The position numbers and the translations under genes are program-made. A stretch of 64,000 nucleotides of DNA from Morinoia aosen (Eukaryota; Arthropoda; Malacostraca; Amphipoda; Talitridae): positions 47,968,757-48,032,756 of the forward strand of contig CM059560.1 in assembly GCA_030386875.1 (NCBI GenBank), written 5' to 3'. The notes beneath the pieces were generated by a model. That model worked only from the letters and a program-made list of their open reading frames with translations, ran no database searches and was not told the DNA's origin. Each line of letters starts with the position of its first letter. Position 1 is the first letter of the stretch. Below, one piece after another: positions 55,386 through 64,000 of this stretch.

Positions 55386-58284
55386 TTTGTTGTGGTATAT
55401 GAGGCTTTCACCAACTCAACCTAATACTGGAAAGAGAAAAAGAGCTACCATTGTGTTTTCAGTGTTGGATTAGAAAATTAGTATTTTTTTTAACCATTTC
55501 CAACAGATATTGTATTCTTCCAATTTATGCATGAAAATAGACACCTGCACCTGAATTAATGCCTTTAGTTGTATCTATTCAAGGTGCCGGACTCATATTG
55601 GCGAGTGTAAGCTGTTGTTTGAAAAGCAGTGCAATTGCTCTGTAACTTATTGCTCGATTAATAATAAATTTTTCTGTCTTGAGATTACACCAACACTAAT
55701 AAACAGTAATTAGAAGCTGTGATGCCATGAAACTGAGAATTTATTCGGTTTGTCAAACGTGTGCTCTTGTTATTGACTGTAATGTCATTTTGGTTAGAGC
55801 TTGTGCGACTTATATTTTCTTATACATTCTGTGACATTCTAAAACTGTTTTTTTTATGTTATTGTAATCGAAGATTTCATTGTTTTGCGTTTTTTAGCTT
55901 TAGAAAAAATCCCAGAAGATTAAGGCTAATGATGTCATCGGCATGAACGTGAACTTTGAGCGTTACTGAAGGTTTGCTAAAAATATATTCCATGTTTTTT
56001 TTCTGGCGTTTGCGCATTGCTTTGTGATGCGTGTCACTCAGTGTATGTGGCATTTGCTGAGACTTGCAATAAATACTACATTACTATCTGAGACGTTATG
56101 AATGTCATATTCCACTTAAAATTTTAGCGTGGACTTGACCGAGTTATGTACCATTAATTTATTATATATTATACATTATCATGAAAAGTTTTAAGTGTGA
56201 GTACCGTACGATGCTCATTTGCTTTAGGATTTGAATTTAATTTCTCCAACGCCAATTGATTTAGTGCAATTAACTACTTGTTTCACGCTGGAAATGAGTG
56301 CTACTTTCCTGTGCAAGCGAGATATTTCTTGACGAGAAGTTTGCGCCAGTTTTGTGTGAATTATGCAGACCTGCAAGTGCTGTGCTGAGCCTCGATCTTC
56401 CCATTTGTCGCGCGTAAAAGGTCTTGTAAACATTTATATGTTGAAAGATGCCAAAGAAGCCTCATTCCTCATTAGATCTCCCTCCGCTTCAGCTCTGCTT
56501 GGCGTTGTGGTAAACTCGTCAGAAAAGTTTGTGTGGCTGACGTTGACGAGTTCAGCGAGGGAAAAGTATCGACATGAAGCTCTAAAGTTGCGTAATTTTT
56601 TGGCTTCGCAACTTTTTTAGCACGGCAATGGAACTTTTTTGTTTAATTTTTGTCCAGTTCTCACGAACCTTTCAATTCATTATAGTTTAGATGAATCGAC
56701 TTTATAATTGTGAATCTGAGTTCACGCATGAATGTACTATATCCGTATTTTAGATTACTTCTTTTTATTTTTCATTGCTCCAAATAGTCTCTTACCATGT
56801 AGTAAGAGTTTATTGGGTGGGCAAGTCAAATGAATATGTTTGTGTAAGTGCATAAGAAGTTCATTCTCCATAAAGATGTCTCAGCGAGTCAGGTTTTTTT
56901 TTCCTGATGCTTCATTGTCCTTGTCTTCCAAATGCTGTTCAATCGCGAGTGAAGACTACCGTGATTTTTAATTACAAATAGTCTCAAGCAACTCGAAATT
57001 TTGATGAACTCTGTACAACTGCAAGACGCTGATCATCGTGTATTTTACTGCATTTTATTTTGGTTCTCTGTCAAAATCTGTGCTGGACATGATTCAATGT
57101 TGTTCTAATTCTAGTGACATCGTCTTCGTTATTTTCGAGGATGCGAATTCTGCTGTAGCTGAGTAGTCCAGCGATTTTTTGCTTTGTCAGAATTTTAACA
57201 GGGATAGAAATAATAAAAGGTCGTTTCCAAGAATGATTTTTATGCATGGGTATCATAATAATAGATCGGGTTTTGAAAAATGTTTTTGTATAAATGCTCT
57301 TAGTTGTAAGAGGTTCCGGAATGGGTAGCATACAGTAATGGTTGAAATATATGCATTAGATTCTTTAATTTTGAAAAGCTGAAAACATACTGGTGACGAA
57401 AAAGGAGACAGGCCTTATTAAAAACAACTTGTAGGGCACAGCCGCTATTCATTACTAAATAACGATGCTAAAAAATATCAAAAACAGTCGAACTAAGATA
57501 ACGATACCAATGCACGATTGGAATAGAATAACTATGCATACATTTTCTCCGCAACAAATGTAAGCTATCGTGTAATCCAAGGCAAAGGAATATGTAACGG
57601 CATGCTCTCTTTAAGAATACTGAAAAATTGAGTATACAGCACTGGCAAGGGAGCGCGGTAAAGCCGTTTCCAGAGTGAGAAGCCAAGTCTAATATATTAA
57701 CTTTTCCACTAGAGTCCTGCTCCTGTTGTAATCTAATGCTAGAACTAAATGCATTGTCAAGTGAACGTTATTGTCAGAGTATACAATTATTATGTAACCT
57801 ACAAAAATATCCCTTTGCTTTTTTAAATCGTTTTTTTTATCGTACTTCTTAGAAATAGATCGCAAACGGCGCGAGGGAAATTGAGCCAGCTTCGAATTTT
57901 CAGGGCTGAAGCAGAGGCAGTTCGAGTGGGGATCGTGTGACTTGGAATATTTAAAGTTTATAATTTACTCGTTTCTCCCCCAGAAGTTTACAAATAAAAC
58001 TTGTAAACAAGGACAAAAGAGCTAAACAATAAATTTACGCTGAACTAGCTTGTCAGAAAAGTAGCAAATTAGAGCAGCAGATTCTGCCAAATGGAAGACA
58101 CAGATTTTACTATTGAGAGGATAAAGAGAGCAAAACAGTATATTTCCAATAAAGTTGACGCATATCATATGTTCCAACAATTAGCTTTAAAAGTGTCTCC
58201 ATAATAACACAATAGCCTAACAATAGGTTGATGAATTGACCAATCATTCACTAACATTGGCCGGTCACCCTGATGATTACACAA
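55386..58284. other. Non-coding, nothing recognised
   Basis: AT-rich. Short overlapping frames without motifs. No RNA gene or transposon terminus identified. Confidence 0.5.
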
Positions 58285-58714
58285 CGCGTGTTGATGTTAC
58301 GCTTCGATATAGACGTGTCACGCATCGATATAGACGTGTTACGCATCGATATAGACGTGTTACGCATCGATATAGACGTGTTACGCATCGATATAGACGT
58401 GTTACGCATCGATATAGACGTGTTATGCATCGATACAGACGTGTTACGCATCGATATAGACGTGTTACGCATCGATATTGACGTGTTACGCATCGATATA
58501 GACGTGTTACGCATCGATATAGACGTGTTACGCAACGATATAGACGTGTTACGCAACGATATAGACGTGTTACGCATTGATATAGACGTGTTACGCATCG
58601 ATATCGACGTGTTACGCCTCGATATAGACGTGTTACGCATCGATATAGATGTGTTATGCATCGATATAGACGTGTTACGCATCGATATAGACGTGTTATG
58701 CATCGATATTGTCA
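58285..58714 (+). repeat. 21-bp satellite, array 1 (about 20 units)
   Basis: Tandem units built from GATATAGACGTG plus TTACGCATC, period 21. Because 21 is a multiple of three and the unit lacks stops in several frames, long ORFs appear on both strands (7-residue repeats such as I-D-I-D-V-L-R and S-I-S-M-R-N-T); these are artefacts. Most variants are CG to TG or CA changes. Confidence 0.97.
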
Positions 58715-58971
58715 CGATACAATGCTGGTTAAGCACGTAACGTAGGAGGACTTGCAACCTCCGTAAAATAAATAAAATGTACACCTTTCTGCTCGCCAGC
58801 TACCCACATAATTAGTCATGGAGAATAATGGTCATCAAAGATTAGCACATTTATTTTGAGTGAACACATGGAGCTGACACAGGGAAATTATGTTATCGCA
58901 ACACTCATATTCGCACCAGAGCCCTCAGGCAAGATGCTAATGATTTACGACATGGCACTTTAAAAATTTAG

Positions 58972-59122
58972 ACACACGAAATGAATATTCTAGTTAATGC
59001 ACACATGAATGAATGGTCACGTCAAACATAGATTAGAACCTACTTCTTAAATCGAACACATGAAATGAATCTTCTAGTTAGCGCTCACATAAATGAATGG
59101 TCACGTCAAAAGTAGATTGAAA
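58972..59122 (+). repeat. Tandem duplication of about 80 bp
   Basis: Two imperfect units share ACAC(G/AT)GAAATGAAT, TTCTAGTTA and GAATGGTCACGTCAAA. Confidence 0.75.
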
Positions 59123-59129
59123 TCTCGGC

Positions 59130-60115
59130 CATCAAACATCACGTGCTGCCTAATTCATATCACACACTGCGCGCCAAATGGATTTGCACTGTTCAGCGTG
59201 CTTGCGTTGTTGCCAACCTCGGCTATCAAGCCTCCTTGGGAAATTTTCTACTGCTGAATATTGGGCCGACGTGGAATCTCTGCGAGGTTAAGAACGCCCA
59301 GCAGCAGCCCTGCACCACGGTTGTGTGGAGCCACCGGCCGCGGCACTACGCCTGCCGCGTTGGCCAGTTTCCCCAACCTCCCCTGCGAACAATGTGCATC
59401 ATGATTATATAGCTCTATTTGAGTCTTTATTCCCTGCAGTATGCCTACTTCACATTGTATTAATTGAACTAATGCTTTACTCCCCTTTAATTCTCACAAT
59501 CAATCATAATTTATTTCCCTCTGAAATCAATCCGGATGAGTATTTTTGCCCCGCTTCACAAAACAAATCACTAAGTACTTTGTTACATAAAAACATAAAG
59601 CCTGCACTTCAATAATAAATGCCGTCTCAACACAATTCCCCGTTGAAAAATTATCATTTTACCCTCATACAAAAAGTCAAACTCAAGGCATCCTGTTTGA
59701 GATAATAAATGTAATCAACAATGCAAATGACTATACTTGGCAAAATCACTGCGTCCAGAAGTTAGACGTACTACGTTTCGATGACTCCATATGAACTATC
59801 ACTAAATTAAACCACGTATTCTCACCTTCCCTCTGGCCGTCAGAAAGCCTACATCTTGTCACTGCACCGGTCAAATAGGCCGGTCCCCGCGCTTGCTCTG
59901 CTTAAATACCCCTTCCTTTCCGTGCTATGTATTCACGTTGCACTCGTCTTATTATGTGTTCAATTTGGCGCACTAGCTTTTCAGTCCAGTCGCTACCCTC
60001 TACGTACTCCTCCCATCTGCTGATGTGGTGCACCCCTCATCCCCTCACGATCGCGCTCTGCTGCAGAGCCCGTTGCCTTGCTGCGTAGCTTCGGTTTTCA
60101 TATGCCTAATATAAA
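59130..60115. other. Between satellite arrays; GC-rich patch
   Basis: A GC-rich block at 59160-59400 includes CACCGGCCGCGGCACTACGCC. A frame of about 90 codons crosses it without recognisable motif. The rest is AT-rich. Nothing assigned. Confidence 0.4.
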
Positions 60116-60123
60116 TTGTATCC

Positions 60124-60706
60124 TAACAATATAGACGTGTTACGCATCGATATAGACGTGTTACGCATCGATATAGACGTGTTACGCATCGATATAGACG
60201 TGTTACGCATCGATATAGACGTGTTATGCATCGATATAGACGTGTTACACATCGATATAGACGTGTTATGCATCGATATAAAAGTGTTACGCATCGATAT
60301 AGACGTGTTATGCATCGATATAGACGTATTACGCATCGATATAGACGTGTTACGCATCGATATAGACGTGTTACGCATCGATATAGACGTGTTATGCATC
60401 GATATAGACGTGTTACGCATCGATATAGACGTGTTACGCATCGATATAGACGTGTTATGCATCGATATAGACGTGTTACGCATCGATATAGACGTGTTAC
60501 GCATCGATATAGACGTGTTACGCATCGATATAGACGTGTTACACATCGATATAGACGTGTTACGCATCGATATAGATGTGTTATGCATCGATATAGACGT
60601 GTTACGCATCGATATAGATGTGTTATGCATCGATATAGATGTGTTACGCATCGATATAGATGTGTTATGCATCGATATAGACGTGTTACGCATCTAGATA
60701 GACGAT
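60124..60706 (+). repeat. 21-bp satellite, array 2 (about 27 units)
   Basis: Same unit and orientation as array 1, more homogeneous. Toward the right end, units ending TTACGCAT and TTATGCAT alternate, suggesting an emerging 42-bp higher-order repeat. Open frames of nearly 200 codons on both strands are artefacts of the period. Confidence 0.97.
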
Positions 60707-62302
60707 CGTGTGTGTAGCATAGGAGGTTGACCACCAATTTATAATTAGCTTCTCATACCCATGCATGCGATTACTTGAAGATGATAAGTGTCCACCAATC
60801 AGAGAAAACATGTTCACGAGGTTATTCGATGCCGCGCACGAAAGTACCTCGTCACATACGCTGTAGTGCAAACATCCATGGTTTCCTATTGCTGTAAACC
60901 GTGCTCTAAAAATCGAAAAACCTTTCATTTTCTGTGATTGAATGCATGAGAATAGGTAAGATAAAATGGCGTTCACCATCCTTTGATATATATATATTTG
61001 AAATATTTTTTGCAGAACATTGAAATGATTACCAGTAAACTCCTGCCATTCATGCACTAAATGATTCCAGGTGCGACACATCTACGATGTCTATAAATAG
61101 AAACTAGTGAAACAAACATTTATTTATAATAATGCTAATTTCGAGCTCTTGAAGGATTCAGTGTTTCATCATCGTTCTTAAATTCTTATGTTCTCAAATT
61201 CTTGGTCATAGAAAAGATTAGCTGTGGGAACATTGGAAAATAGAGCATGCAACACTCACAAGGTGCGTGATTAATCTGTTGTTGTATGCAATGAGCCATT
61301 AATTTTTGGTCAAAAATCATGAACTGCAAGAATAAAGTTTTATAACGATAACTTACGAACACGATTAGATCGCCAAGAACAAAATAATTATTCTCATCTC
61401 TAACCAAAACCTTTCCTAACTTTACTGGTACACTAAACCTCTTCTTAGCTTTTAATTTTGATTTTTAAGCAAGATAAAATACAAATAGGTTAAAAATCTT
61501 TGAGGCGATTAATATTTTCATACAAACTTTGCACAATGTTAACAGTGTAATGGACAGTTTTATTAAACACATTTAAAGATGTAACATGCCGTATACAAAG
61601 CAATAGTGTCTGGGTAATCATCAGCTGAGACATACGAAAAAGAAATGCTGATTACTTACATACTTAATAAAGTTGGTATTAACTGTGTCACTATTGGAAA
61701 TAAAAGCTTGCAACTGCACTTCATTTAATATTCTTCCCTCTAGAAAATATAAAACAGAGTAGAAATACTATAAAAATCAGTCCATGTGATATGAATGCTT
61801 TTTTCATCTTTTCAGGAGGCCATTACCTTTGGAGGATTTGTTTGAAATGAATTTTGCTATTTTTCATCGATGGTTCCTAACATTCTGGTGACAGTGAGGT
61901 TGAAAATCTCGAACAATTTGAGTTCTGTATCACATTTTGCGTAAATTTATATCGTATGACAAGTGTCCCTGATGAAATAAAAATGCTGCCTACCTGTATA
62001 CATAAATAAATGTTTGATTAATACACAATTTTGAGTTCGTTCCCTTTCTAGTTCTGTGGAGCAATCTGCAGCAACCATTTGATCAGAGGCATCCTCGAGT
62101 AGCACAAAATTGAAAAGTTTTCCCCAACTGCTTCCTTCATTGAGGGCTGCAGGAATGGGCATCTCGGAGGTCATGGTCGATTACGGAAATGCCTGAGGGG
62201 CAGTTTTCTCATCCCGAATTTGCGGAATGCCGCAAGTGCTCGGCTCTAAAAATTCTTCCGCTCCGCTCCGCTGCTGCCTCGTCGATAAGCTTTAAATATT
62301 TC
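60707..62302. other. Non-coding, nothing recognised
   Basis: AT-rich sequence without supported ORFs, repeats or RNA genes. Confidence 0.5.
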
Positions 62303-62664
62303 TTTTGAAACCTTTATGCGAATCTGCTGCATGAAAATGGTACGAAATAAGAAAGGTTATTATTTTGAAACGTCTATCCCATTCTGCTGCATGAAAATGG
62401 TACGGAATAAGAAAGGTTATTATTTTGAAACATTTATCCCAATCTGCTGCATGAAAATGGTACGAAATAAGAAAGGTTATTATTTTGAAACGTTTATCCC
62501 AATCTGCTGCATGAAAGTGGTATGAAATAAGAAAGGTAATTATTTTTAAACGTTTGTCCCAATCTGCTACATGAAAGTGGTATGAAATAAGAAAGGTTAT
62601 TATTTTGAAACATTTATCCCAATCTGCTGCATGAAAATAGTATGAAATAAAAAAGGCTATTTTG
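62303..62664 (+). repeat. 60-bp minisatellite, six units
   Basis: Six consecutive 60-bp units with shared AATCTGCTGCATGAAA, GGTACGAAATAAGAAAGG and TTATTATTTTGAAAC. Period is exactly 60 with only substitutions between units except in the last, which decays after AAAAAGGCTATTTT. One frame stays open over three and a half units (20-residue repeat), then hits stops, so it is not coding. Confidence 0.95.
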
Positions 62665-64000
62665 GGGTTGGGAAGGGCTTCAGGTTTCCAACGGTGAAAT
62701 GGGAATTTTTTGAGATCAATTAATTATTTTAAAAAGTGAGTGGAACTTTGTCGGACATGAGATACGGGTCTACAAAACTGCAAATAAAATATGTTACACA
62801 AAGTTGTAAACGCTATCACGGTTTGAAAAATTCAGCGATTAGCATCGAATCAGCATGAATTACATAAAATATACACTCATTTCTGTCTTACGGATTAATT
62901 TATCAATATTTACCGGCAAAAAATATATATATTAGAAACGCAGTTTTCCGTCTCACATGAGTCTGAGTTATTCAATTTATGGTGTTCCATGATCGTAAAT
63001 ATAGAAAAAAAACTTATACAAGAGTTTACTCGAGTATCTTGAAAACAACGTAAAACGATGCTTCTTCATTGTAAACTCTTACAGAGAAAGGACTTCCGAG
63101 AAGCCCTAATCTTCTCTATGTGACTGTGGTGACTCTGTAGTGGAATCACATAACGTACATATACCAGGCATCTCCTCCCTATGGGAAGGTAGCCGACAGC
63201 AGGCCACAATCATCACTCTCAGCACTAGGAGGCAGAAGTGAGTGGGGGTAGTGCGTAAGAGGCTAATTTTATTTTTGACGCGGAATCACATAACAATAAA
63301 TATTAATCTCTAATTATTCTTCAACAATGTTACGTGAAGCCTTGCATAAGCCTTGTGGACATGAATTTCAGGTGAAGTGCTCTTCATTACAGCAGCCATG
63401 ACACTGAGTAGATACACTGCGATGACGTTCGCCACATCCGCAGTTACGGAATCACAAAACAAATTGATGTGACTGGGCTCTCCAACTGAAAAGGAAGAAG
63501 ACCTGAAAAAAATTTCAGTTTGAGCCGTCGGTAACAGTCATCTCAAAGAATAATTTGTTCATTATGGAAATTTCAATGGATCTTCTGAAGCGCACTCCGC
63601 TCATCAGCTTGAAAGCAGTTGTTCAGAGCTCCGACGAGGGTGAGTTTGCTTTGAAGCAATGATATCTTAGCCACGTGAATGAACCACTACCAATTTTTGG
63701 TTACACAGCTGCTTATGGCCAACCTCGTAAAAATTTTCAATGGAAGTAAAAATTGGAAAAAGAGCGAAGCACTCATCGAAAGCTGAACTGTCGCCCAATT
63801 CTTATTTTTCATTTGAAAGATTGTGTAAAATATGTTGAGAATAAAAAATTGTTTCCGGTAAATATCTAAGAAACTGAAACTGAAAGTTGGTGCCGTACTG
63901 AAAATAGAGATTAAAATCCGCCAGAAAAGCTAACATTTTTTTGTTTTTTCTCATGCCGGAGTTATTTGAATGTTCGGTTCGAAACCCGTAGATTTATTTC
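62665..64000. other. Non-coding, nothing recognised
   Basis: AT-rich to the window end. No supported gene or transposon terminus. Confidence 0.5.

Noticed and set aside
58236-58784. Long ORFs with seven-residue repeats on both strands
   Set aside because: They come from a 21-bp satellite whose period is a multiple of three; open frames exist on both strands at once, with no flanking gene structure.
58285-60706. CRISPR-like array
   Set aside because: Units are contiguous with no unique spacers, there are no cas genes, and the DNA is eukaryotic.
60106-60737. ORFs of 163-204 codons on both strands over array 2
   Set aside because: Same cause as array 1: satellite unit without stops, not protein genes.

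Overview
This window is animal nuclear DNA, most likely from an arthropod. It holds one recognisable host gene, TRAPPC5, split into four coding exons with GT-AG introns. Almost everything else is AT-rich non-coding DNA loaded with transposable elements. The transposons (an I/LOA-like LINE, a Ty3/gypsy element with CCHC Gag, piggyBac-like TTAA elements, TTAGG-like interspersed repeats) fit an arthropod; I cannot name the species. There is no prokaryotic gene content, operon, CRISPR array or recognisable tRNA/rRNA gene.

Layout. 1-19.9 kb: long non-coding stretch with two copies (1.8 kb, 3.8 kb) of a dispersed purine-strand repeat ('family R') and a small GC-rich island at 12.4 kb. 19.97-25.80 kb: a complete, young LTR element with 1.38-kb LTRs, a tRNA-Leu-type primer binding site, a CTGG target duplication and a 3.05-kb interior without gag or pol (LARD-like, non-autonomous). 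26.9-28.4 kb: an antisense LINE 3' fragment, TTAGG-like degenerate repeats and an inverted-repeat family. 29.14-35.65 kb: a Ty3/gypsy element (LTR, gag, protease, RT, RNase H, integrase, LTR) with a textbook -1 frameshift signal between gag and pol, a remarkable chain of stem-loops in the LTR, and a later 1.1-kb insertion that splits the integrase. 35.66-37.74 kb: LINE 3' fragments with hexanucleotide tails, including one 394-codon open RT C-terminus. 37.9-44.0 kb: a nearly full-length but frameshifted I/LOA-like LINE (Gag zinc knuckles, AP endonuclease, RT, RNase H), interrupted by a 535-bp foldback MITE with an 8-bp target duplication. 48.0-54.4 kb: TRAPPC5; its introns carry a related TIR element containing a nested piggyBac-like MITE, an antisense LINE fragment and family R copies. 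58.3-60.7 kb: two arrays of a 21-bp satellite. 62.3-62.7 kb: a 60-bp minisatellite.

The only gene with an inferable host role is TRAPPC5, a core TRAPP subunit in ER-Golgi traffic. The rest is a layered record of insertions whose order can be read from nesting: LINE before MITE; TRAPPC5 intron element before piggyBac-like MITE; gypsy before the 275-bp hairpin repeats. The most interesting signals are structural: the LARD-like element, the LTR hairpin chain, the gag-pol frameshift signal, a compensatory double change in a repeat-terminal hairpin, and one MITE family seen at two sites. All motif and family calls are by eye; no database search was run.
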